Source: Pedosphaera parvula Ellin514
Lineage (GTDB): Bacteria; Verrucomicrobiota; Verrucomicrobiia; Limisphaerales; JADJPG01
Reading direction: 5' to 3'
Length of the DNA: 39,983 nucleotides
NCBI GenBank assembly: GCA_945872975.1
Contig: CAMCCU010000001.1
Location: forward strand, 1-39,983
Position 1 is the stretch's first letter, and every line of letters begins with the position of its first letter. Position numbers and translations under genes: made by a program. A model generated the notes under the pieces. It did no database searches and was not told the DNA's origin. It was given only the letters and a program-made list of their open reading frames with translations. Positions 25,174-32,588 of the stretch are shown here, in pieces.

Positions 25174-26253
25174 GTGCATCTGGCTAAGCTGAGACTTCGC
25201 GACTTCCGCAACTACGCGCGGTTGGATGTGGATTTCCAGCCGGGCTTCCACCTCATTCTTGGCGACAATGCGCAGGGGAAAACCAACATTCTTGAAGCGA
25301 TTTACCTCATGGCGACGCTGCGCTCCTTCCGTGGCGTCGGCAGCGCGCAGATGATTCGTCACGGGCAGACGGGCTATTTTGTCGGCGGCAAATCCGTGGG
25401 ACAAGCTGCGCATGAGATCAAAATGTATTGGGCTCTGCGGGAGCGGAAGCTGAGCCTCGACGGGCAGCCGGTGCGCAAGCTCGCGGACTATCTCGGAACC
25501 CTTCGTGTCGTGGTGTTTTGCACGGAAGATTTGCAGCTTGTGAAAGGAACCTCGCGCGCCAGGCGGCGGTTCATGGACTTGCTCCTGTCGCAAACGCACC
25601 CCACCTACCTGCCGTTGCTCCAGCGCTACGCACACGCGCTGCGTTCACGAAACGCCCTGCTCAAGCAGAGAACGATCGATGAAGGTTCACTCGACAGCTT
25701 CTCACGGGAACTGATCGAGCTGGGGAACCAGATCATCCGGCACCGGCAGGAGCTCACGCCCCGCATCTCGCCCCTGGTCCGCCTCGCGTATCGCCGCATC
25801 TCCAGCGACGCCGAGGAACTGCGCCTCGAGTATCAGCCCTGCGTGAAAAAGGACTTTGCGGTCGAGCTGGAGCAATCTCGCGCTCGCGAACGCAGCTATC
25901 GCTCGACGCTCGTCGGACCGCATCGCGACGACGTGGAGCTGCAACTCAACGGCCAGTCAGCTGCACAGTTCGGAAGCGAGGGTCAGAAGCGCACGCTCGC
26001 CATCGCGCTGAAGATGGCTCAGGCCGAGTATCTCTCAGGCATTCACGGCTCGCCGCCGATTCTGCTGATCGATGACGTGATGGGGGAACTCGATGTCAAA
26101 CGTCGCAGCGGCCTGTTGCCTCTGCTCGAGCGCGCGCATCAGGCCAGCGGCCAGATCTTCATGACATGCACTGAGGAAAACTGGCCGCGCGAGCTCGGTC
26201 GCGAACTCCAGCGTTGGCAGGTCCAAGGCGGCACGCTACAGAAGCTCCAGTAA
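25174..26253 (+). CDS. recF: DNA replication/repair protein RecF
   Basis: 359 residues from GTG 25174, about the usual length. It is an SMC-like ATPase that helps load RecA at gapped DNA with RecO and RecR. Walker A is GDNAQGKTNILEAIY (residues 30-44). The family motifs RLRDFRNYARLDV (6-18), RRFMDLLLSQ, STLVGPHRDDVEL, the signature FGSEGQKRTLAIALKMAQAE and Walker B ILLIDDVMGELD are intact. The start gives the conserved HLAKLRLRDFRNY N-terminus directly. It is not beside dnaA, dnaN or gyrB, unlike the arrangement in many genomes. Confidence 0.95.
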   Translation: MHLAKLRLRDFRNYARLDVDFQPGFHLILGDNAQGKTNILEAIYLMATLRSFRGVGSAQMIRHGQTGYFVGGKSVGQAAHEIKMYWALRERKLSLDGQPVRKLADYLGTLRVVVFCTEDLQLVKGTSRARRRFMDLLLSQTHPTYLPLLQRYAHALRSRNALLKQRTIDEGSLDSFSRELIELGNQIIRHRQELTPRISPLVRLAYRRISSDAEELRLEYQPCVKKDFAVELEQSRARERSYRSTLVGPHRDDVELQLNGQSAAQFGSEGQKRTLAIALKMAQAEYLSGIHGSPPILLIDDVMGELDVKRRSGLLPLLERAHQASGQIFMTCTEENWPRELGRELQRWQVQGGTLQKLQ

Positions 26254-26271
26254 CTCGACGCTCTACTGACC

Positions 26272-27108
26272 ATGAAAAAAAACATCCACGCACCGCGCTG
26301 GCTTCACACGCTCTCCCTGGCTTTCGTTTGCACCGTCACGTCGATGGCGACCGGCGCAGAGCCGCAGGAAACGAAACCACTTCGCCAGGCGCACTCGCAC
26401 AATGACTATCTGCATCAACGCCCGCTGCACGACGCGTTGGAACAAGGGTTTTGCAGCGTCGAGGCGGACATCTGGCTGGTGGATGGGAAGCTCCTCGTCG
26501 CGCATGATCGAAATGACGTCCGTCCCGGGCGGACGTTGCAGGCGCTCTACCTCGATCCGTTGTCCGAACGTGTGAAGAAAAATGGCGGAAAGGTTTTTCC
26601 GGGCGGGCCGGACTTCACGTTGCTAGTGGATGTGAAGTCCGACGCGACGAACACGTATCAGGCTCTTCGTCTCATTCTCCAAGAATACGCTTCAATGCTT
26701 ACACGCTTTCAGCCGGGACTCACCGAATCCAATGCCGTCACCGTCATCATCTCAGGGAATCGCGCACGGGCGCTAATGGCTGCGGAAACCTCACGCCTGG
26801 CCGGGTATGACGGAAGGCTGGCTGACCTTAATGCGGCCGATTCCCGTCACTTGATCCCGCTGGTGAGCGATAACTGGACGCTGCACTTCAAATGGCGCGG
26901 CAAGCCGGAGGAAGGCTCGCTGCCGGATGCAGAACGAACGCGCTTGAAAGTAATGGTCAGCAACGCGCACGCACGCGGCCAGCGATTGCGTTTGTGGGGA
27001 ACGCCTGACGCCCCGGCGATGTGGAAGGAATTGCGTGATGCCGGAGTTGACTTGATCAACACGGACAAGCTCCCTGAATTGCGGAGCTTCCTGATGCCCA
27101 GACAATAG
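26272..27108 (+). CDS. Exported PLC/GDPD-like phosphodiesterase
   Basis: 278 residues with a signal peptide (about 1-26, WLHTLSLAFVCTVTSMATGA). The mature protein begins with QAHSHNDYLHQRPLHDALEQ (an HSHNDY catalytic-type motif), then VEADIWLVDGKLLVAHDRND and later FTLLVDVKSD, features of the phosphatidylinositol-phospholipase C / glycerophosphodiester phosphodiesterase superfamily. Both catalytic histidines (H41 region and the HD of VAHDRND) and the E-x-D pair are visible. The C-terminal part has RLRLWGTPDAPAMWKELRDA. It starts 18 bases after recF in the same direction, but shared function is unlikely. The true substrate is not known. Confidence 0.8.
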   Translation: MKKNIHAPRWLHTLSLAFVCTVTSMATGAEPQETKPLRQAHSHNDYLHQRPLHDALEQGFCSVEADIWLVDGKLLVAHDRNDVRPGRTLQALYLDPLSERVKKNGGKVFPGGPDFTLLVDVKSDATNTYQALRLILQEYASMLTRFQPGLTESNAVTVIISGNRARALMAAETSRLAGYDGRLADLNAADSRHLIPLVSDNWTLHFKWRGKPEEGSLPDAERTRLKVMVSNAHARGQRLRLWGTPDAPAMWKELRDAGVDLINTDKLPELRSFLMPRQ

Positions 27109-27120
27109 TCTCCCGGCGCT

Positions 27121-27879
27121 TTAGCCTGACATCGTCCAGCGCCCGCTCTTGCGGAACTTGTTCACGAAAGCCAAGTTTTTCATGCCCGTCAGCACGTAGG
27201 TCTTGTCGCCTTGCTGCCAGCTCGCCGTCTTCCACACGCCACATTTCTCGAAGTCAGGCTTGTCAGTTGAGGGAAGCTGCGCCAACTGCGAGCCTTCGAG
27301 CACAAACAAATGCATGTGCTTCGGCCCGTCCGCCAGACAGAGCATCGGAACACGCAAACCATCCGCCTCAACAATCCGGCATCCCAGAAGGCGCATATCA
27401 CGCAACCCGTCCGGCAGGGCGAACTCAGCCGGGACCTGCTTGCTGACGAGCCAGCTTCGAATCTGCCGGACATCAGATGACTCCATGTCGAGGTGCGTAT
27501 TGCCATCCCACGCCTGCTCAATCAGCTCCGCGCGAAAGTCAGCGAACTGAGCCGTCTTGCTCGTCGCCAGCACGCCACCAACAACCGCGAGAAAAACAAC
27601 GCCCGCCGCGACCGCCGCACGCATGCGCCAATCTTGCCAGAGTCCGGGGCGGACAACTTTCCGGCTCGCGAGAATGGCATCCTGCAAGTCCGACGGCACT
27701 GAGATGGTCTTGAGTGCTTCGACAAACTGATTATCGAAGCGGCGCTGGTCATCGAACCATCGTCCCAGGACGGGATCACGTTCGGTCTGGACCAATGCTT
27801 CCACAAAGCGCGGATCGTCCATGTCCGCGCCGCCTGGACGAAAGACTTCCAGCAGTCGTTTGGCTTCCTCGCTTTTCAT
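27121..27879 (-). CDS. Membrane anti-sigma-like partner of the ECF sigma factor
   Basis: 252 residues. A cytoplasmic part (about 1-90) is followed by one TM helix (about 93-106, AAVAAGVVFLAVVGGVL) and a roughly 140-residue extracytoplasmic domain. The N-terminal region has no His-x3-Cys-x2-Cys zinc motif typical of ZAS anti-sigmas. Its ATG overlaps the sigma factor stop (ATGA, 27876-27879), strong context for an anti-sigma role. The extracytoplasmic domain carries two cysteines (DMRLLGCRIVE and DKPDFEKCGVWKT) that could respond to redox. The function is inferred from context. Confidence 0.75.
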   Translation of the reverse strand: MKSEEAKRLLEVFRPGGADMDDPRFVEALVQTERDPVLGRWFDDQRRFDNQFVEALKTISVPSDLQDAILASRKVVRPGLWQDWRMRAAVAAGVVFLAVVGGVLATSKTAQFADFRAELIEQAWDGNTHLDMESSDVRQIRSWLVSKQVPAEFALPDGLRDMRLLGCRIVEADGLRVPMLCLADGPKHMHLFVLEGSQLAQLPSTDKPDFEKCGVWKTASWQQGDKTYVLTGMKNLAFVNKFRKSGRWTMSG

Positions 27880-28418
27880 AACGCAACGGAACTTTTGAGT
27901 TTATCGAACGGAATCAGGTTTCGCGGACGATCCTCCATCAATTGACGAAGCATCGCCCGACCGCGCGAGATCCGGGACATCACCGTTCCAACGGGGATTC
28001 CCTGAATCTCGGCAATCTCAAGGTAAGAGTGTTGTTCGAGATAAAAGAGCGTCAGCGGAACCCGGAAGACCTCCGGAACTTCCTGCAATGCCTGGACTGC
28101 GGCGGCGGCATCCACGCTCTCGCCGGCATTCGGGACGCTTGCAGGCATCTCGCTCACGGTGGCGTCCGCTTCCACGTGGGGGTATCGCGTCTTCCAGCGA
28201 TGCGAATCCACGAACGCCCGGTAAAGAGTCGTGAACAGCCAGGACTTCAGCTTGGCCTTGTCTTGAACCTGATGCGCCTTCCGCCCGAGCTGGGCGAATG
28301 CCTCCTGCGTCAGGTCACGCGCGTCCGCCTCGCGCTGAACCAGGCTGAAGGCAAACCGGTAGAGCGGCTCGTATTGAGCTTTCACAACTTCTTCAAACGT
28401 GGCGTCGTCCAGAATCAT
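27876..28418 (-). CDS. ECF-type sigma-70 factor
   Basis: 180 residues from ATG 28418; the open frame extends far upstream but is non-coding there. Region 2: YEPLYRFAFSLVQREADARD (about 17-36), then LTQEAFAQLGRK and LKSWLFTTLYRAFVDSHR. Region 4: LQEVPEVFRVPLTLFYLEQH (111-130), SYLEIAEIQGIPVGTVMSRI (131-150, the helix-turn-helix), SRGRAMLRQL. It directs RNA polymerase to a regulon not evident here. It is co-transcribed and overlapped by the anti-sigma-like gene, and its promoter should lie between 28419 and 28690. Confidence 0.9.
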   Translation of the reverse strand: MILDDATFEEVVKAQYEPLYRFAFSLVQREADARDLTQEAFAQLGRKAHQVQDKAKLKSWLFTTLYRAFVDSHRWKTRYPHVEADATVSEMPASVPNAGESVDAAAAVQALQEVPEVFRVPLTLFYLEQHSYLEIAEIQGIPVGTVMSRISRGRAMLRQLMEDRPRNLIPFDKLKSSVAL

Positions 28419-28689
28419 GCAACAGGTTTGCGGAGAGTCACCAACTGAACCCGCTTCACGACGCAGCTCCCGCTGGGTCGCTATTGGCTTCGTGCTTCGG
28501 TTCAAATACTGCCATGAACCGTTCCTGCCCGCAATGCACCAACCACTCTCATACATCCGAGTGTGAGACGCTGGAACTGGAGCTTCTATTCCCAGGTGGT
28601 TTTCCAATCCATTCCACCGGCTGAAACGAGATTCCGGCGGCGCAATCCAAGCTTGACCCAAGGCCATCGGAATCGCTACTTTCTGCTCA

Positions 28690-28767
28690 GTGATTAGCAC
28701 TTTCGTACAAGTTACTCTGCTGGTAGTCGTCGTAGTAGGCGGCGCCGCTGGGTCTTGTCGAAGGTAA
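28690..28767 (+). CDS. ilv leader peptide (Leu/Val-rich attenuator ORF)
   Basis: A 25-codon ORF (GTG 28690 to TAA 28765-28767) ends about 85 bases before ilvB. Codons 28717-28737 are Leu-Leu-Val-Val-Val-Val-Val, exactly the amino acids whose scarcity should switch on acetolactate synthase. The sequence then continues GGAAGSCRR-stop. The start codon is uncertain: GTG has no clear Shine-Dalgarno, and the frame is open from 28657. The run of five Val codons directly before an attenuator is the key evidence. Confidence 0.75.
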   Translation: MISTFVQVTLLVVVVVGGAAGSCRR

Positions 28768-28816
28768 GAACCAATTTCGACAACAACCCACGGCTGGAAA
28801 CGGTCGTGGGTTTTTT
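28744..28816 (+). promoter_or_regulatory. ilvB transcription attenuator
   Basis: Terminator: AACCCACG (28785-28792) pairs with CGTGGGTT (28805-28812), followed by a T-run to 28816. The competing antiterminator is GCCGCTGGGT (28744-28753) with ACCCACGGC (28786-28794), nine pairs with one bulged C. A perfect TTGTCGAA/TTCGACAA hairpin (28755-28762 with 28776-28783) lies inside that loop. A ribosome stalled on the Val run leaves the 28744 strand free, so the antiterminator can form; a ribosome at the leader stop (28765) covers it, so the terminator forms. Confidence 0.8.
28785..28816 (+). terminator. Attenuator terminator of ilvB
   Basis: An 8-base stem (28785-28792 with 28805-28812) with a 12-base loop and six T's at 28811-28816. 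It lies about 36 bases before the ilvB ATG. Confidence 0.8.
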
Positions 28817-28852
28817 GTGACCCGTGACCGCCGGCCAAAAACCAAAGACCGT

Positions 28853-30748
28853 ATGAGCAAAACAAACTCGACCGCGAAGCCCAAAAAGACCGCCAAACCC
28901 GCCGCGTCGGCCAAGACCGAAGTCGGCCCGCTGATGTTCGGGCGCGATATCTTCGTCGAAGCCCTCGAACGCGCCGGCGTGGAAGTCATCTTCGCGTATC
29001 CCGGCGGCGCGAGCATGGAAATCCACCAGTCGCTCACGAAGTCGAAGATTCGCACCATCCTGCCCCGCCATGAACAAGGCGGCAGCTTCGCGGCGGAAGG
29101 TTACGCCCGCGCCACCGGCAAGGCCGGCGTGTGCATGGGCACCAGCGGCCCCGGCGCGACGAACCTCGTCACCGCCATCGCGGATGCCTACCTCGATTCT
29201 TGTCCGCTCGTCGCCATCACCGGTCAGGTGAATCAAGCGATGATCGGTCGCGGCGCGTTCCAGGAGACGGACATCATCGGTGTCACCCTGCCGGTGGTGA
29301 AGCACAGCTATCTCATCACGGACATCAACGACATTCCGCGCATCGTGAAGGAGGCGTTCTACATCGCGGAATCAGGTCGCCCCGGCCCCGTCGTCATCGA
29401 TCTCCCAAAGAATCTGCAGCAAGCGAAGGCTCAACCACGCTGGCTCAGTGACGCGGAAATGAAAGCCGGCCTGCCCGGCTATCAGCAGCCGAATTTGCGC
29501 GCAGACGAGGTCGCGCTGAACGAAATTATCGGCCTCATCGAGAAGGCGGAACGCCCCGTTCTTTACTGCGGCGGCGGTATCATCACCAGTGGCGCGGCGG
29601 AGGAATTGAAGAAATTCGCCGAGGCCACGCAGATTCCTGTAACCACCACCATCATGGGCGTGGGCGGGTTCCCGGAGACGCATCCGCTCTCGCTGCGCTG
29701 GCTCGGCATGCACGGCGCAGCCTTCGCGAACTGGGCGGTCAACGGCGAATACAAGCAGCGCAAAGATCCCTCCGAACCGCTCGTGAAACTCAAGGACGGC
29801 GCGGACTTGCTGCTCGCGTTTGGCGTCCGCTTCGATGACCGCGTGACGGGCAAGTTCGAAGAGTTCTGCAAGCACGGCACCATCGTTCATGTGGACATCG
29901 ACGCCTCCGAGATCAACAAGAACAAACGCGCGCACCTGCCAGTCGTCGGCGACATCAAGGATGCCCTCACGCGCTTGAACAAAATGATTGCCCGCCGCGC
30001 CATCACCAAGAAATACGCCGCATGGCACGAACAGGTCGCCGAGTGGAAGAAGAAGGCTCCGTTCCAATACGGCCTCACCCAGGAGATCGCCAACAGCGAT
30101 CACATGAAGGACCACATGAAGGGCCAGGAGGATCAGGTCATCGTCGCGCAATCTGTCATCGAGATGCTTTATGAGATGACCAAGGGCGAGGCCATCATCA
30201 CCACCGGCGTCGGCCAGCACCAGATGTGGGCCGGGCAATGGTACAAATACAAATTTCCGCGTCAGTTCATCACCAGCGCCGGTCTCGGCTCGATGGGCTA
30301 CGGCTTCCCCGCCGCGCTCGGCGCGAAGGTCGCCCGCCCGGACAAGCAGGTCGTGGACATCGATGGCGACGGCTCCTTCCTGATGAACATCCAGGAACTC
30401 GCCACCGCAAATGTCGAGAAGATCGCCGCCAAGGCAATCATCCTGAACAACCAGCACCTCGGCATGGTGGTGCAGTGGGAAGACAACTTCTTCGCCGGCA
30501 ACCGCGGCCACACCTACCTCGGCAACCCCGCAGATCGCTCGCAGATTTATCCTGACTATGTCCGCGTCTGCAATTCCTTCGGCGTTCCCTGCGAGCGCGT
30601 GATGTTCAAGCGCGACCTCAGGGCCGCGATCCAGCGGATGCTCGACTCGAAGACCGCCTACGTCCTCGACGTTGTCACACCTTACAGCGAGCACGTGCTG
30701 CCGTTCATCCCGGCCAACCGAACCGTGGCCGACATGATCTGGAAGTAG
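28853..30748 (+). CDS. ilvB: Acetolactate synthase large subunit
   Basis: 631 residues from ATG 28853, somewhat longer than usual. It condenses pyruvate, with pyruvate or 2-oxobutyrate, in valine, leucine and isoleucine synthesis, using TPP, Mg and FAD. A Lys/Ala-rich tail (1-24) precedes the core GRDIFVEALERAGVEVIFAY, then PGGASMEIHQSLTKS, the TPP-activating Glu in RHEQGGSFAAEGYARATGKA, GTSGPGATNLVTAIADAY and GRGAFQETDIIGV. The TPP/Mg site is DGDGSFLMNIQELAT with the Asn of NNQHLGMV. An insert with DHMKDHMKGQ (about 420-440) also adds length. No ilvN follows; a terminator lies 30 bases on. Regulated by the upstream Val/Leu attenuator. Confidence 0.95.
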   Translation: MSKTNSTAKPKKTAKPAASAKTEVGPLMFGRDIFVEALERAGVEVIFAYPGGASMEIHQSLTKSKIRTILPRHEQGGSFAAEGYARATGKAGVCMGTSGPGATNLVTAIADAYLDSCPLVAITGQVNQAMIGRGAFQETDIIGVTLPVVKHSYLITDINDIPRIVKEAFYIAESGRPGPVVIDLPKNLQQAKAQPRWLSDAEMKAGLPGYQQPNLRADEVALNEIIGLIEKAERPVLYCGGGIITSGAAEELKKFAEATQIPVTTTIMGVGGFPETHPLSLRWLGMHGAAFANWAVNGEYKQRKDPSEPLVKLKDGADLLLAFGVRFDDRVTGKFEEFCKHGTIVHVDIDASEINKNKRAHLPVVGDIKDALTRLNKMIARRAITKKYAAWHEQVAEWKKKAPFQYGLTQEIANSDHMKDHMKGQEDQVIVAQSVIEMLYEMTKGEAIITTGVGQHQMWAGQWYKYKFPRQFITSAGLGSMGYGFPAALGAKVARPDKQVVDIDGDGSFLMNIQELATANVEKIAAKAIILNNQHLGMVVQWEDNFFAGNRGHTYLGNPADRSQIYPDYVRVCNSFGVPCERVMFKRDLRAAIQRMLDSKTAYVLDVVTPYSEHVLPFIPANRTVADMIWK

Positions 30749-30777
30749 GAGAAGCAAGCTCCGCCCACATTCACGAC

Positions 30778-30810
30778 AAAGGCGCGAGGTTCAATCCTCG
30801 CGCCTTTCTT
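30778..30810. terminator. Strong rho-independent terminator after ilvB
   Basis: A perfect 12-base stem AAAGGCGCGAGG (30778-30789) / CCTCGCGCCTTT (30796-30807) with loop TTCAAT, followed by TTTCTT. It lies between convergent ilvB and the aspartyl protease gene, and the symmetric A/T-flanked stem could act in both directions. Confidence 0.92.
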
Positions 30811-30825
30811 GTTTCGCGACCAGCG

Positions 30826-31791
30826 TCAGTTCCGCCTCTGCAAAATCATCTGCTTGCGCGAATAATCGAAAACGATCCGGAACTCCTTCAACAGCTCCCA
30901 GCCGATGTGCCCAGCCAGCGGCGCGTCCACCGGCGAGCCTTCAAGGAACATGTTCGCGGATGGCTTCTCCACGACCAGCCTGCCCATTCGCAGTTGCGGC
31001 AGGCTTCCCTCGCGGACCCGGGTTCCACCGCCCACCCCGACCCGGCTGCCGTCGGAACCAGCACCATCCGCAAGCCCGTGTTCCTTGACGAAGTGACTTC
31101 CCAGACACAGCGCGCCGTCGCAGCCGGTGTCGATCTCGAAAGTCGCGAGAACTTCCTTTCCGCCCGGAAGTTTCACCGTGGCCTCAATCGTCGGAGTGCT
31201 GCTCTTGAACGTCAGCGGAAGCATCTCGCCGTCGCCGGAATATTTGAAAGTTTCCGGCTCGTGCAGCGTGAGAAATTTCCGGGCTGAATCGATCTCCACG
31301 ACAAAGCGCCGAAAGAAGCCCGAGCCCAGCACACCATCCCGGCGACGGGAGCGCGGCTGGTTGTCGGGCGGGAACGCGGCAATCCGACGCGGAGTCCACG
31401 TCAAGCCTCGCAGATCAAAGGATGGTCCGGCGAACACGTCCGCTCGCTCCTCGCCCGCGATGCCCACGATCGTGATGCCGCGTCCGCTGCGTTTTAGATC
31501 TGCAGCCGCCACGTGATCCGGATGCAGCATGGTCATCCCGTAACCCGTATCGAGCAGCAACGACAGCTTGTTCGTCGCATTCATCGCCACCGGAACCATC
31601 ACGTGGCCACGGCGAACTTCGAAGGGGATCGTGACTGGTTTGGAAACAGCGGTCGTCTCCGCCGCCAACGCTTGCGCCATCGACAGCGCGAAAAGAAAAA
31701 GCGCCGCAACAGGATTGCGGCGCTGAGATTCTGTTCGACTGTCGAGTCGTCGATCCGCTGGCGCAAGGCGAGCCACGAATCGGAGCGACAT
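30826..31791 (-). CDS. Exported double-DTG aspartyl protease (retropepsin-like)
   Basis: 321 residues from ATG 31791, 14 bases after the upstream YceI stop; ATG 31836 would overlap that gene. An Arg-rich N-terminus leads to a signal segment (about 30-45, AALFLFALSMAQALAA). Two repeats each carry an aspartic-protease motif: LSLLLDTGYGMTML and ATFEIDTGCDGALC, with following HIGWELLKEF and GSGFFRRF blocks. Two DTG units in one chain could supply the active-site pair internally, as in retropepsin-like family proteins. Cys next to the second DTG is notable. Convergent with ilvB across a terminator. Confidence 0.8.
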   Translation of the reverse strand: MSLRFVARLAPADRRLDSRTESQRRNPVAALFLFALSMAQALAAETTAVSKPVTIPFEVRRGHVMVPVAMNATNKLSLLLDTGYGMTMLHPDHVAAADLKRSGRGITIVGIAGEERADVFAGPSFDLRGLTWTPRRIAAFPPDNQPRSRRRDGVLGSGFFRRFVVEIDSARKFLTLHEPETFKYSGDGEMLPLTFKSSTPTIEATVKLPGGKEVLATFEIDTGCDGALCLGSHFVKEHGLADGAGSDGSRVGVGGGTRVREGSLPQLRMGRLVVEKPSANMFLEGSPVDAPLAGHIGWELLKEFRIVFDYSRKQMILQRRN

Positions 31792-31804
31792 AATCAACGA
31801 GCTC

Positions 31805-32440
31805 TTACGGAGCCTTAGGTTCGGTGACCCATTCAAACTTGAGCTTCACCTCGTCGCCCGTGCGAATGAGGCTGATGCCCGCGATCTCCGGCGCCGGCGG
31901 CTTGATGCCGTGGTCGGTCATCTTCACCGCGGTCGTTCCCGTGACCTTGAGCTTGCCGTCCACGCGCTCGATGGTCACCGGCATCATGTTCGTCTTCGTC
32001 ACGCCAGCCAACGTCAGCGCGCCCTTGGCTTCATATTGCCCGGCGGCGGCACCAGCCTTGGGGGTGAGTTCGAGAACGCGATATTCGATGACCTTGAACT
32101 GCTCGAACTTCATGTGCTCCTGCATCACGGCGTCCATGCGCTTGCCGCCGCTGCTCTTGAGCGAACGCACCGGAATCTTCACCGCGATAGTCGGCTTTAC
32201 TGACACCGGGGCGGATTTGCCATCGGCGAAGGTCGCCTCCAGTTCCATGAAGCCGCCGATGATGTCCGTGTCAGCATGCCAGTCGTGAATCGTGGACGTA
32301 CCGTCCATGCGCAGCTTGCTGCTGTTCGGCACCGGAGTGTAACGCACCGCATCAGCAGCGAGGATGGAACCGGCGGCCAACAGTGCGCCGAGGCAAATCA
32401 GCGCCTTGGAGAATCGAGCCGTGAGAGAGGAGGTAAGCAT
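31805..32440 (-). CDS. YceI-family exported lipid-binding-like protein
   Basis: 211 residues from ATG 32440; an upstream in-frame start at 32476 is less likely. A signal peptide (about 1-29, ALICLGALLAAGSILAA) is followed by the YceI beta-barrel: KLRMDGTSTIHDWHADTDII (the typical STIHDW motif), VKPTIAVKIPVRSLKS, MDAVMQEHMKFEQFKVIEYR and GVTKTNMMPVTIE. YceI proteins are periplasmic lipocalin-like carriers of isoprenoid/quinone-like lipids in the families studied; the ligand here is unknown. The same-strand aspartyl protease gene follows 14 bases later, probably one transcript. Confidence 0.88.
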   Translation of the reverse strand: MLTSSLTARFSKALICLGALLAAGSILAADAVRYTPVPNSSKLRMDGTSTIHDWHADTDIIGGFMELEATFADGKSAPVSVKPTIAVKIPVRSLKSSGGKRMDAVMQEHMKFEQFKVIEYRVLELTPKAGAAAGQYEAKGALTLAGVTKTNMMPVTIERVDGKLKVTGTTAVKMTDHGIKPPAPEIAGISLIRTGDEVKLKFEWVTEPKAP

Positions 32441-32588
32441 GTGAGTAAAAGATGTGAGTGGGTGAAGAGCAGGCAAGGCAACCTTGTCAGCCCGGTATTT
32501 GATTCATCGAAAAGTCAAAAGCTACTATCGGTTCCAGCGCCAATCGACGCTGGTGGGTTGGACGATTCGCAAGCCTCGTCATTCAAGT

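Larger units (their letters stand above)
28419..28852. other. Divergent spacer: sigma-factor promoter side and ilvB leader
   Basis: The left half (28419-28656) shows no recognised gene, only a 36-codon ORF at 28514-28624 (+) with an N-terminal CPQC that I do not call. The right half holds the ilv leader ORF and attenuator described separately. Confidence 0.5.

Noticed and set aside
28514-28624. 36-codon ORF (+) with CPQC near the start
   Set aside because: Short, no ribosome-binding site and no support beyond the CxxC pair; the region also holds the sigma-factor promoter. I leave it uncalled.
30784-30800. tRNA-like GGTTCAATCC segment
   Set aside because: It is the loop and stem of the terminator after ilvB, not a T-arm; no cloverleaf fits around it.
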